This document shows positions 11,470 to 22,713 of a stretch of 64,000 nt of DNA, one piece after another (the stretch's first letter is position 1; each line of letters opens with the position of its first letter). Location: the NCBI GenBank assembly GCA_023362775.1, contig JALMGJ010000001.1, positions 89,406,501 to 89,470,500 of the forward strand. Reading direction: 5' to 3'. The stretch is from Charina bottae. Taxonomy: Eukaryota > Chordata > Lepidosauria > Squamata > Charinaidae. The notes under the pieces were generated by a model. That model did no database searches and had not been told where the DNA came from. It worked only from the letters and a program-made list of their open reading frames with translations. Made by a program: the position numbers and the translations under genes.

Positions 11470-13154
11470 TACTGTCTTTGCTATATCCTTCCTGACCATA
11501 AAAGCAATGCTGTTCTTTCTTGTTTTCCCCCCTGAATAGTAAACTGTATGATCTTCTGATTGAAAGTGTCCAATTCCAGTGCATTTCAGTTTGCTGATGC
11601 ATAAGATGGTAATGTGTAGCCCATTCGTTTCATCTTTCACTGTGCTGAGCTTCCTCATGTTCATGCTTCTTACATTCCAAGTTCCCAATGTAATTCTGTT
11701 TTGCAGTTTCAGATTTCTTTTCCTGCATGGCAATATCAAACTAGATGCCCCAAAGGTTTTAATCTAGCCATATCATAATCACAATTGGAAAGATCCTCAG
11801 CAGCATGCTGAATGCCATCTGAGGGCCCATCATCCAGTACTATATCAACAATCCCTTCATCTTGTCTATCCATGTGGTCTTCTTGGTAAAATACAGGAGT
11901 GGTTTACCGCTGCCTTTTCCCATGCAGTATGAAATTATGCCGTTGCTGTTCTCACTAAAGTGATCATCTGCCTCCAGCATCTTCCTCTATCATGGCTACC
12001 TGATATACTGTAGGTGCCTGCTTGCTTTAGCTGGGCAGCTGGGATGACTTTCACACCTTGGGTGACCCTGCTGGGAGTTTATACTCTTGGGATACACCCC
12101 CATTGTTCTTTGCTCTTCCTTCGCAGGAATACCCCCCCCAATACTCTTTGACATACACAAATCTTTAAATTACTCTTTCTAGCATTCCCTCACTTCAGTT
12201 TCATCCTAAATTATTTCATCACTTTATTTTTAATTAATGCCATTCATTCTGCTAGAAGCTCTTTTTGTGGCTCTCTTCACTCATTGCCAAAACAATTCTT
12301 TATTTCCATCAAAATCACATTTTCTCTGCCTCTTTAATCTTAACTGTTTCTTCATCTTGTTGATTATATTCTTTGCAGCTATCAATTTTCCTCTATACAC
12401 ACTGTACACTAACTTTCTCTCATATTCATTTTGGCAGCAATGTTTCCCTCAGATAATACAAGTTGTAGAAAGAGAAAAAGAGGGCATTCTTTAAGCTGAC
12501 CCATGTGGTTTGCATCCATTAAAATAATTTCTGCTACTTGATCAGCATTGCTGCACTTGCCCATTGTGTAACACCTGCCTTTCCAAATTCCCACCTAAAA
12601 ATTCTGCAATAACCTATACAATATGAAATGAAATTTCTTGGAGTGCTGATTCTTTGAAAAAAAAGTGGGGAGAGCAATGTATATCCTCCAGCCACATGCA
12701 GGCTTTAAAATTTTTCAAATGGTTTCCAAATCTATTGGATAATTTGCCACTGAAATTTGGTGGCCGAGTTTACTGCAAAACCGGGCAGCAAATTTTAACA
12801 GTAGCACAATATTAGGAGTTCATATTAAGTATCTTTAAAGGGTGTTATTTATTATTTTTTAAAAAGTTCTGCCCTGGCTATATTTCAGTTTTCTCTCAAA
12901 TCCACCCACTTTCTTAGAGGCAGCTTCCACTCAAAGTAAAATGTGCTTCTTAGCCCCCGCAAAGTTGCCTGTGCCTGGTTCAAACTATATAAAGTTTACA
13001 CATACACATTTCCAAGCACAATTCTATTATTATAAACATTCCAATGAATGTATAAAAAAGTGATATACTTTTAACAAATATTTAAGGAAGCATCTTCTAA
13101 TTTAAAAATCTATTATTCATTGCCTGCATTTGTAATAGCTAAGTATATATGGAG

Positions 13155-13335
13155 GTACAAGAGCCCAGTGGCATAGCCCATGCCTTGCATGTAGAATCTC
13201 AATGGAAGATTTTAAAAAAACTGTCTGAAACTCTGGATAATTAACTGCTGCCAGCATGTGTTGATAATACTGAGCTAGAGGGATCAATGGGCTAGTTCTG
13301 TGTTTGTGGAGTATTGAAAGTCACTTCAGAATAGA
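13155..13335 (+). mobile_element. Degenerate tRNA-derived SINE
   Basis: It contains cccagtggcatagcccatgc (box A-like), then tgcatgtagaatctcaatgg, and later aatactgagctagagggatc. The last block matches the body of the clearer copy at 25508-25695 (tgtgctagatggaccag). Confidence 0.5.
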
Positions 13336-13343
13336 ATTTAAAA

Positions 13344-13533
13344 GTTTGTTCTTGTTTATTCATTCAGTCGCTTCCGACTCTTCGTGACTTCATGGACCAG
13401 CCCACGCCAGAGCTTCCTGTCAGCCGCCACCATCCCCAGCTCCCCCACGGTTGAGTCTGTCACCTCCAGAATATCATCCATCCATCTTGCCCTTGGTCGG
13501 CCCCTCTTCCTTTTGCCTTCCACTTTCCCTAGC
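13344..13533 (-). mobile_element. Bov-B LINE 3' end fragment
   Basis: Antisense 3' terminus, nearly the same as those at 9693-9962 and 38458-38990 (cagtcgcttccgactcttcg ... cttccactttccctagc). It is flanked by atttaaaa at 13336-13343 and 13534-13541, an 8-bp target duplication. Confidence 0.8.
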
Positions 13534-13754
13534 ATTTAAAAATTATGGCTATTAATCTACCTTAAATTAATTAAGTTAATTTAGTTACAACTTGTAACCC
13601 CAGTTACAACTTCCGGGATGTCAGCAGCCGGCTCCAAAAAGCGAGGCATTCTGGGACTTGTAGTTCCGATGCCTGGAAAAGAAGAGCCGGTTCCCTCACA
13701 CCCTCCCTAATCGCGCGGGTATTGTATGATATGATTGTATAAAAATTGAAGTAC

Positions 13755-13848
13755 CTGATTGTAAGCCGCCTAGAGCCCTCCATTAGGAAGGGGATAGGCG
13801 GGGTATAAATAAGATAAATAAATAAAATAAATAAATAAATAAATAAAT
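13755..13848 (+). repeat. L2-type LINE 3' terminus with (AAAT)n tail
   Basis: The block gattgtaagccgcctagagc followed by ggcggggtataaataa and an AAAT tandem tail is the usual end of squamate L2/CR1-like LINEs. Related ends in this window lie at 31160-31350, 37550-37600, 46425-46475 and 48595-48640. Confidence 0.65.
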
Positions 13849-13889
13849 TATAGCAACTGCACAACAAACTATCCTGTACTAATTGGCAA

Positions 13890-14195
13890 TTATTTTTATG
13901 TGGAGTCCTTGGTGCTCTCTGAGCCTTGTTGTTTTCTTGCAGACGTTTCATTGCCAGGCTAGGCAACATCTTCAGTGCGAAAAGGGAGTGGGACTTGCTC
14001 TCTGTTTATATACCCTGGCTTGTCCTGCCTGTGTTGGTGGGGGTGTTGTACTCTCCTTGGTAGTTCCTTGGTTGGGCTGTTGTTTGCTGCTTGATTGATT
14101 GACTGAGTTAATACGCCCTTTTCTAAAGAACCATGGAGAACAAAATCTGGACAGGAAAATGGAACAGTCCAGCACATGTTCAGTAGCAACCGGCT
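13890..14195 (-). mobile_element. Penelope-like unit, family B
   Basis: On the minus strand a short remnant of coding sequence and 3' region includes GNETS-type sequence (LAMKRLQENN). Within it, 13938-13978 reads GCA, CTGAAGA, TTGCC, loop, GGCAA, T, GAAA, CGTC, TGC. That is the same hammerhead-like order as family A, with stem I GCA/TGC, but with otherwise different sequence. The ends are approximate and no target duplication was found. The match to Penelope-like repeats of lizards is from recall. Confidence 0.5.
13938..13978 (-). ncRNA. Hammerhead-ribozyme-like motif (family B)
   Basis: Core CTGAAGA, stem II TTGCC/GGCAA with an outer G-U pair, GAAA, then ACGTC. Flanking GCA and TGC can form stem I. 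The cleavage site would follow GTC, the preferred triplet. Activity is untested. Confidence 0.5.
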
Positions 14196-14324
14196 TGACT
14201 TAATTAATATATTTTAAGAATGTATATATAGTCTTAAAGGCTATTGAGCCTGTGAAGGCCCTAGACCCACTGAAATGGTTATAAAACTCTCAAACCACAT
14301 TCCACAATACCATTTGAAAGAAAT

Positions 14325-14379
14325 TAGGTATGTTCGCTGCCTTGAGTTATGTATAAAAATAATAAAGGTGGGGTAAAAA

Positions 14380-14430
<51 letters not shown>
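14325..14430 (+). mobile_element. SINE 3' end with Bov-B-like tail and (AAAT)n
   Basis: The block ggtatgttcgctgccttgag followed by ttatgtataaaaataataaa is the Bov-B-derived 3' end of Sauria-type SINEs, here 5'-truncated and followed by a long AAAT tandem tail. The same end, inverted, is seen at 63195-63260. Confidence 0.7.
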
Positions 14431-14431
<1 letters not shown>

Positions 14432-15636
14432 CGAAAGACTTCCTATAGCTTGATGGGCAAAATGGCAGCCCCTAGGCAGGGCCCCAGATAGGGCCTTCAG
14501 ACTGCAGAGGACAGCTTGGCTTGGTCTAGGAAGGAACAAGTCCATAGTGTGGATGGCTCACCTGCAGCTTATGGGCAGGCAGCTTTCATGGTCCTTCCCC
14601 TTCTTCTCCACTGCCATTCTTTCCCAATGTCATGTTAATTCATTTTATTAAAAATATATCCACCTCAACATACGATGGATCACAGAGTTAACTTGTGGTC
14701 TGAAAGGCTTAAATGACAAATCATAGAGCTTTCTAATAGCTGCTACCAAAGCAACTGTTAACAGAACCTTATTATCAGTCAAATGTATAAAACCAGCAAT
14801 ACGTTTGCAATGGATGGAGAGAAGAATTTTTTTTATCTGCAAGTATTACCAGAAATCCTGTTTTTACATGTATGGGGAGGGAGATAGTTAAAGCCTTTCC
14901 CCCACGGAGACTTCCAGTGAGGACATAGAGAGCTAGACGTCCCTGAAGGAGCGGGGATAGCATTACAGCAGAGACCAGCAGCCAGAGGGTGGATCCTGGC
15001 CAGCAAAATCTCTCCGGAGAAAGGAGAGATTGTGAGATTGCCTACATGTACTCCGGACAGCTGCTCCTTGAGAGTAGACTGCAGGGATCTGGGCTTCTGG
15101 TGGGAGTGGCGTCCTGAACAGCGTCTCTGCCATTTACTGTAGCTTTGCAAGTAGACCTGGCAGCACGGCGTTTTAGGGCTCGGGCAGGATTCCCTGGAGC
15201 CCAAAACTGTTCCCTGGATAAAGGAGAACCCTAGGAATTACTCTGTGTCCTTCGGACAGCTGGTCATAGCCAGAAGATCGTAAACGGAGTTTATAGATCG
15301 AGCAGTGAGAGATCAGCTGGGAGGTGGAGTGTCATCTTTTCCCAAGCCACTCTGCAGCCGTTCAAATGGACTCTAAAACTGACCACCCCATTTCTTAATG
15401 CACCAATTTATTTCTCTTTTCTTTGCTTAAAAGAGGCTTTTTCCAACACAGAGATCAGATTTCTCTTGGTAACTTTTACATTATTTTTGAAACTTAACTG
15501 TTGAGCACTCGAACTTGGCTAAACTTTATGTTTTGAGCAAAAAGAACTGAAAGCTGAACTGTGGGTTTATTTGATAGAAGCAAAGGACTATATATTTTTT
15601 TGGTTTGGCTAATTTTAACCACCAAAGGGAACTAAT

Positions 15637-16467
15637 TATGGCTTCTAGGAGACCACCTCACCGTGGTTCTGATGATGAGAAATATGACTGATGAAATTTC
15701 TAATACCTTTAAACAATCTTTTGATGCCTTTGAGAAGAAAATGGAAAATAGATATTCTGACTTTGAGAAAAAGATTGAACATCAAATGGAAGTAATGGAT
15801 CAAATGGAGGTATTAGAAACTAAGATGGATAATACTGAGCAAGAGAGAGAAAAAGAGCTTGATAAAATGGCTCTGTTAGAACTTAGGGACATGGATTTTT
15901 GTTTGAGACTGAGAGGAGTACCTGAGGTGAAAGGGGAGAATATTGTTGGAAAAATCCTACAGGTTTTGGCAAAATTATTGGATTGGGAGGAAGATAGAAT
16001 GGAGGATGAATAAGATAAAGTTTTTTGCATCAACTCAAGATATGCAGCTGTAAATAATAAACCAAGAGATGTTTTGGTTCATTTTGCTAGAAGGAAAATA
16101 AGAGACCAGGTTTTGCAAACTCACTTTGAATCAAGATTAAATATTGACAATGTGGATATAATTGTTTTGAAAGAGATTCCGGTAAGGATTTTGAGGAAAA
16201 GACTATGCTTTTTTAACTGAGATTCTAAAAAAGAATAAAATTGTTTTTCGATGGGAAAGATTGGAAGGTGTAAGTTTTATGTTCAAACAGCAAAGATTCA
16301 GATTGACCTCCATCCATAAGGCCAAGGATTTTCTTGCTAGATATGGATCTAGTTTGGATCGGGGTATAGATGAGAAATCTGCACCTGGAACTAGATCCCA
16401 AGAATATGGTCTACAAGGTCTAGACATGGGTGCTACATCCAAGGACTTTGATCAGATGTCTGCTTAA
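15637..16467 (+). pseudogene. L1 ORF1 (RNA-binding protein), broken
   Basis: ORF1p is the nucleic-acid-binding chaperone of the L1 particle. The likely start ATG at 15637 is followed within 20 codons by a frameshift. The main frame then gives a Glu/Lys-rich coiled coil (about 15680-15870) and an RRM-like part beginning RDMDFCLRLRGVPE. A stop at about 16010 and further frame changes interrupt the C-terminal part, which includes RFRLTSIHKAKDFLARYG near 16305. The end at 16467 lies two bases before the ORF2 start, a normal L1 spacing. Confidence 0.75.
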
Positions 16468-16469
16468 TC

Positions 16470-17057
16470 ATGGCTTGCACTTACCTTACTTGGAATGTGA
16501 ATGGGGCAATGCCCCACACAAAAGAAAAAAAATCATTATTTGAAGAAATTAAACCATGATGTGATATGCTTACAGGAGATTCATATAAGGAAAAAAGATA
16601 TTAAATATTTGATGAATAAAAAATTGGGAGAGGAATTTATTTCTGCAGGTTTGAAGAAGATAAATGGACTTGTAATATACAGTATATTAAACCACAACTG
16701 AAACCACATTTATTGCTTTCTGATGAACATGGCAGTATGTAGCAGTGGAAGTCGAGCTTAATGGACTTAAATCTATTGTTGTGGGGATATATGTACCAAA
16801 TGAGGATAAAAGAAAATTTTTTAGACACCTTCTGAATGAATTGTCGTCTTTTTCATATCAAAGCTGGTGCCTACTAGGAGATTGGAATGGTGTAACTTCC
16901 TCACGATTGGACAGGACATCTGAAAAGGAAATTAAGCTTGCTTGCTTTCTTGCTTGCTTGCTTGTTTGTTTATTTATTTATTTATTTATTTATTTATTTT
17001 TCAAATTTATGACAGGACATCTGAAAAGGAAATTAAGCTTGCTTGCTTGCTTATTTA

Positions 17058-17092
<35 letters not shown>

Positions 17093-20000
17093 TTCGAATT
17101 TATGACCACCCATCTCCAGGACAATGGACTTAAACAAGCTTAAACAAGGAAGACTCCCACAGTCCTTTTTTGACATGATAGACAATTTGGCATTAGTAGA
17201 TTCCTGGTGACACAAAAATGGATTGCCAAGGGAATATACCTTTTACTCAGAAAGACATAAATCCTTTTCAAAAATTGACATGATATGGATTTCAAATAAT
17301 TTAGCCAATAAAACTTGTAAGGTTGATATTTTACCAAAGACTTTCTCTGATCATAATCCAGTAAGTCTGAAAATAAAGAGATCATCTACGGCTTTTAGAT
17401 GGAGATTGAATGAAGCTATTTTACAAAGAGAAAATGTTTTGGTTGATTGCAAGAGAAGTTTAAAATAGTTTTTTGACATCAACTTGGACAAAGGGACTGA
17501 CCTAAAAACTGTTTGGGACACCAGTAAGGCAGTTATGAGAGGTCACTTTATTTACCATAATTGTAGTATAAAAAAGAAATGTCAACAAAAAATGCAAACT
17601 ATCCTGGATCAAATTAAAGTAAAAGAAACTGAGTTGCAGAAAAACCCAGTGGATACTGGTATTTTACATCAACTTAAATTATTACACCAACAATTATTGA
17701 TGTTGACTGTGAGGGAAACTGAGACAAAATTGAATTATGTTAAACAGAGACATTTTGAGTTTGCCAATAAACCTGGAAGATGGTTGGCCTATAAATTCAA
17801 GAAGGAAAGAGAAAAGAAAATGATATTAAAAATTCAAGAAGGAAATATTGAATTAATGGATAATGAAGGAATTAAGAAATCGTTCCACAACTTTTTCTCC
17901 AATTTGTATAAAAGGCAAGAATTTTCTCTGGAAAAGATAGATGAGTATTTGGAGAAACAAAAATTACCAAAACTCTCACAATCACAGAAATTATTAATGA
18001 ACAATCCTATAACTACTTTTGAAATAGTGGAAGCTATAAAAAGAACCAAACTGAGGAAAGCACCAGGTCCAGATGGTTTGCCAGCGTTGTATTATAGGTG
18101 TTTCAAGGATCAGCTTCTTCAGCCTTTTCAAAGATTGATGAATTCTATTTTGCAGGGCTCTGCAATGCCTGACTCTTGGAAAGAAGCCGATATTGTACGT
18201 TTACCAAAAGAAGGCCAAGATATTACTTTAACTAAGAATTATAGACCAATTTCATTGTTGAACAATGATTATAAAATATTTGCTTCAATATTGGCTGAAA
18301 GAATGAAGAAAATTTTACAGGACTTTATTCACCAAGTTCTATGTGGGTTTCTACCCAAAAGGCAATTAAGAGACAATGTGAGAATAGTTTTGGACATTAT
18401 AGAATATCTACAACAACACAATGAACAGCAAGCAGCTCTCATCTTCTTAGATGCAGAGAAGGCCTTTGATAATTTGAACTGGACTTTTATGTTCAAAGTT
18501 TTGGAAAATATAGATTTTGGAGATAATTTTATTCAAGGAATTAAATCAATTTATGTGCCTCAAAAAGCGCATATTATTGTAAATGGCGATTTAACTAAGC
18601 CTTGTCATATACAGGAAGGAATAAGGCAAGGATGTCCTTTGTCACCTTTACTCTTTATCTTAGTTTTGGAAGTCCTGAATAGAGACATTAGACAAGATGA
18701 TCAAATAAAGAGTTTGAAGATAAAGAAGGAGGTCTTCAAACTGAGGGCCTTTGCAGATGATTTAGTTCTAATATTACAAGACCCTTTGAATGTTGTTGAA
18801 CATTTGATGAAGAAATTAAAGGAATTTGGGTCATTAGCTGGACTTAAAGTAAATAAACAAAAAACAAATATGTTGACCAAGAATATGACTATACACAATC
18901 AAGAAATGTTAATGGGTAAGACTGGTTTTAAAATTGAAAAAAGTCAGATATTTGGGGGTGACATTATCAAACCCGAATTGTATATTGTTTCAGAATAACT
19001 ATGTTAAACTGTGGAGTGATGTTAAGAAAGACTTGTTAGGGTGGGAAAAATTACAACTGTCAATGATGGGTCGGATATCTGTGATTAAGATGAATGTTTT
19101 ACCTAGAATGTTGTTTTTGTTCCAGACAATACCAATTTTGACAACAGATTTACTGTTTAAACAATGGCAGAAAGATATATCTAAGTTCATTTAGCAAGGG
19201 AAGAAACCAAGAATCAAGTATAAATTGTTACAAGATGCCAAAGAACGAGGAGGTCTAGGTTTGCCTGATTTGAAATTGTATTTTGTTGCCTGCTGTTTGC
19301 TATGGATGAAGGATTGGGTGACTTTGAAGGACAAGAAATTATTGGAATTAGAAGGACATGATCTCTGATTTGGGTGGCACGCCTACTTGTGGTATGATAA
19401 AGTTAAAGTTAGTAAAGATTTTAAAAATCATTTTGTTAGGCGTGCCATACTGAGGGTTTGGAATAAATATAAACCAATATTGTCTCCTAATGTACTTACA
19501 TGGTTGTCCCCTCAAGAAGAGAGATGGCAGGCAAACCAAGCTGGTTGAGATACAAAGATTTGCTGAAGAATGGATGCCTAAACTTAAAACAAGGGAGCAA
19601 CTAGAATTGGAAGGTCATATTTGTCACTGGTTTAATTTTGCACAATTGTCAGAACGGTTAAATTTGGATAAGAAGGTATATAATTTTGTTAATGAAAAAA
19701 CACATTTTGAAATGGAACTTTGTACAAACGATGAGCATCTTATTAAGAAAATGTATAAAATGTTGTTGCAATTGAATTTAGAAGATGAATATGTTAAAGA
19801 TTGTATGATTAAATGGGCTAAGAATTTTGGGTATAATATTATGCTTGAACAATGGGAGAATATGTGGAACAAAGGGATGAAATTTACTTTGAATTATAAT
19901 TTTAAAGAGAATTTTTATAAAATGATGTACCGTTGGTATTTAACTCCCGATAAGCTGTCCAAAATGTATAATGGGGTGTCAAATGTTTGTTGGAAATGTT

Positions 20001-20413
20001 TACAGGGTGAAGGAACTTTCTATCATTTATGGTGGACTTATGGAAAAGCTAAGAAATTCTGGAATCAAATATGTATTATTATTCAAAAGATTCTCAAAGT
20101 GGACTTACAATTGAAACCGGAGCTGTTTCTCTTGGGTTAGATGGACCAACAGTTTGAGAAGCAACATGGAACTCTGTTCTTATATATGATAACAGCAGCA
20201 AGACTCTTATATGCTCAAAGATGGAAGGATGCACAAATTCCCTCAATGGGGGATTGGATGATTAAGTTAATGGAATTGGCGCAAATGGCTAAACTGACAG
20301 CATTGATAAGAGAAAATACTGTAACTGGATTTGTTTTTATTTGGAAGCCGCTTTTGGTCTATTTTCTTGCAATGCAAAAAAATGAAGTTTTGATTTTGCA
20401 TTTGGATGATTAA
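16470..20413 (+). pseudogene. L1 ORF2 (endonuclease and reverse transcriptase), broken
   Basis: ORF2p nicks target DNA and copies L1 RNA at the nick. The endonuclease motifs are still legible: TWNVNG at the start, DVICLQEIH, LLGDWNGV and FSDHNPV. The longest open piece, 17484-18998, holds the polymerase fingers and palm: KAPGPDGLPALYY, NYRPISLLNND, GFLPKRQLRDN, IFLDAEKAFDNLNW, GIRQGCPLSPLLF and the catalytic FADD at about 18750-18761. A frameshift near 18990 and several stops (19192, 19366, 19545, 20138) break the thumb and C-terminal part. An expanded repeat at 16910-17106 disrupts the endonuclease. Confidence 0.85.
16910..17106. repeat. Tandem duplication with two microsatellites inside L1 endonuclease
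   Basis: A segment beginning gacaggacatctgaaaagg occurs at 16910 and again at 17011. Each copy is followed by aagcttgcttgct and a tetranucleotide run: TTTA in the first copy, GTTA in the second. Each ends near an aaatttatgac or gaatttatgac block. The last part, ttatgaccacccatctcc, resembles an antisense L2 3' end. Confidence 0.8.
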
Positions 20414-20443
20414 AGGGTTTGATTTTAGAGAAATAATGTTACT

Positions 20444-22610
20444 GGACTCCAAGCTGGACTAGCAGCTCGACAAGTCAGAATTTTTCAGAGCGCTGAAGAC
20501 CTGGCTAGCTTTTCCCTGGAATGTCTCCCTGGAGAGGGGAGAATCGGAAGATTGATCACAGGGTCGTTGGAATTGCCTCCCCCCGCTTTTTCTGTTGTTT
20601 TTCCACCGCGGAGAGAGCGAGAGGCTGGAAGCAGTGAGGACGACTGAAAATACAAGCTCTTACAGGGAATAAGTAAGTTACAGCTAAAGCCGGCTTTTAG
20701 ATTACTTTTTTTTTTTTAGAATAGATTGTTTTATCATCTAAGGTCTATCTCTGGACTTTGCACAAAAATGTTGGCAAAATTTGTGCTTTCTTTGCTATAA
20801 TAATAATCATGGTGGAAATATGACGGATTTAATAATGGAAACATAGTGAAATGTTTGCATTTTTTTTCTTTTTACCTTTCTATTTTTCTATTTTTCTATT
20901 TTTTTTCTATTTTTTTCAGTGTCGATTTTGTCTCACTTGGAAGTACAAGAGTTTTTTTTAAATATCTTTTGAATATACTTTATTGGACTAACTACTGATG
21001 AATTTGTTTATTTTTTTTCTTTTTATATTGATTGATATTTATCCTTTCCTTTTTTTATAAACTGTTTGAAATACTGTTTTCTCCCTTAATTTGGGATTAT
21101 TGGAATTTTTCATCTTTTATTTTAAAAACTTTTTACTTAATAGACAGACCCTGCTGGTAACTTTCCATCCGAATAGATCAGCTGACTCTCACTCCCTGGG
21201 AAAGTGTTTGTTTTGACTAGAATGGCTGGCTACGGCAGCCTGAAGAAGGAGGGGGTGGGTGAGAATGGCATTTTTAACAGCACTTCAAGATTTTAAAAAA
21301 GAATTTAGTGAAACTCTTTCAGAAATTAAGAAATCACTGGAACTTATATTGATAGATTTGCAGGGTCAGGAACAAAAGGAACAAAAGACAGATTTAGAAA
21401 TGGAAGAAAATTCTTTTGAGATAGCTGAGAAACAGGAAAAGAGGATTTTAAACACATTGGTTCAGAAGAAGATTTTGATACTCTACAGGAGATGGTCAAT
21501 TAAACAGGCTACACATTATAATTTGGGTACAAACACATTGTGGCAGTTGAGACAGGAAGATTTTAACATGTAAATTGATAGCTATTGTGAAATACTGGGA
21601 AAGGTTAAGAAAAATATTCTGACATTCTACATGAGCTACAGAACAAAACAGGTTGCATATTGTGATCTTGGCATAACCTGAATAGGAGATTTAGTATGAT
21701 GTGGGACACAAGGTTAAAGGAATTATGGATCTGGATTGGACATAGAATAAAATTGATATGAGAAACTGTATGGATACATAAAAACGTGATATTTTAATTG
21801 TAAGATATAAGATTACAAAATTAGTGATATAAATATAAGTTGATGTTATAGATTACTTTTTTTTATGGAGATACATGTATGAGAAGATAATGGGATGATG
21901 AGTTGGAATTAGAACTAATGTTATTACAGGATGACATATTTTTATAATTATATGTATGAATATGTACGTTGTTAGGTTATGTATTAGTGGAATATGTAGT
22001 TACAAAAATCTGTTAATTAGGTAAATATGTAGGAAAAAGTAGAATATGGTATAATTGTAGTTTAAATATAGATTATGATTAAATTAATGTTATTTTTATG
22101 GATATATATGAATAGAATATATTGTATTTTATTAGAATTAAAATAAGGCCTTTACTTGTTATACATATGATTTAAGACCAATTGGACTTTATTAAGGATA
22201 TAAATATAGACGTAAAAATGGAAAGAGTGAATAAAAAACATTAAACTGATACAGTTAAGAACACTTAAATGGACATTATCCCAAGGAGTGGAAACCACAG
22301 ATGGATAATTGGAGAATTGTAAGAAAGGTGAAACTTACATGAAGACCAGAAGATTGGATTATAGAAATTGAAGTGTATATGACAAAGAAAAGTTCCTGTG
22401 TATTGTATGAAAGACTAACATTTAAAGCAAATTATTGTATTTAAAGACCAAAGATAGATTGGAGGCCATCTATTTTCTATATTTCTTTTGTTTATTATTT
22501 TCTTGACTTCACTTTTTCTTTACTTTTTTCTTACTTTGTATTTCTATCTTTTTTTCCTGCTTTAACTTTTAATATGTATTTTAAAACTCAATAAAATTTA
22601 TTAAAAAAAA
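20444..22610 (+). mobile_element. ORF1-only L1 derivative (half-L1-like) nested in L1
   Basis: A 14-bp target duplication gaaataatgttact lies at 20430-20443 and 22611-22624. The 2.17-kb insert starts with an L1-like 5' UTR including ccctggagaggggagaatcg, then one short ORF (21259-21573, 104 codons, charged and probably coiled-coil), and continues as AT-rich non-coding sequence to ataaaatttattaaaaaaaa. No endonuclease or polymerase motif is present. It would have needed proteins from another L1. Because the 5' UTR is present, simple 5' truncation is excluded. Confidence 0.7.
21259..21573 (+). CDS. Short ORF1-like protein of the half-L1
   Basis: 104 codons starting MAFLTALQDFKKEFSETLSE, followed by Glu/Lys-rich heptad-like sequence (SLELILIDLQGQEQKEQK). 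It resembles the N-terminal coiled coil of L1 ORF1p and lacks an RRM. An alternative in-frame start lies just upstream near 21220 in a different frame (MAGYGSLKKEGVG). It may be a remnant rather than a functional protein. Confidence 0.45.
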   Translation: MRMAFLTALQDFKKEFSETLSEIKKSLELILIDLQGQEQKEQKTDLEMEENSFEIAEKQEKRILNTLVQKKILILYRRWSIKQATHYNLGTNTLWQLRQEDFNM

Positions 22611-22713
22611 GAAATAATGTTACTAAATGTTTAATTAATAGCAAGAGATTAACTTTTATGCACGTTTATATCTGTGTTGGAGAAGGTCACTTAAATTTGA
22701 CTTGCTAACACAG

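Larger units (their letters stand above)
9385..12130 (-). mobile_element. RTE/Bov-B-type LINE, antisense, RT deleted, hit by three insertions
   Basis: On the minus strand a 5' untranslated part (about 12130-11750) leads into an RTE endonuclease: TLGTWNVRSMN near 11700, then DHTVYYSGG. After the LTR it continues with VLGDSAVSDRIIS at 11026-10985 and, after the Penelope-like dimer, reaches TDHKLLVCKFQ near 9990, the catalytic Asp-His end. It then jumps straight to the element's C-terminus (KLSYFGHIM, SVMLGKAEGKR at 9650-9570) and a TTGA/TTAA-rich 3' tail at 9385-9430. The polymerase domain is missing. Insertions at 9693-9962, 10391-10984 and 11033-11469 each have their own target duplication. 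Confidence 0.75.
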
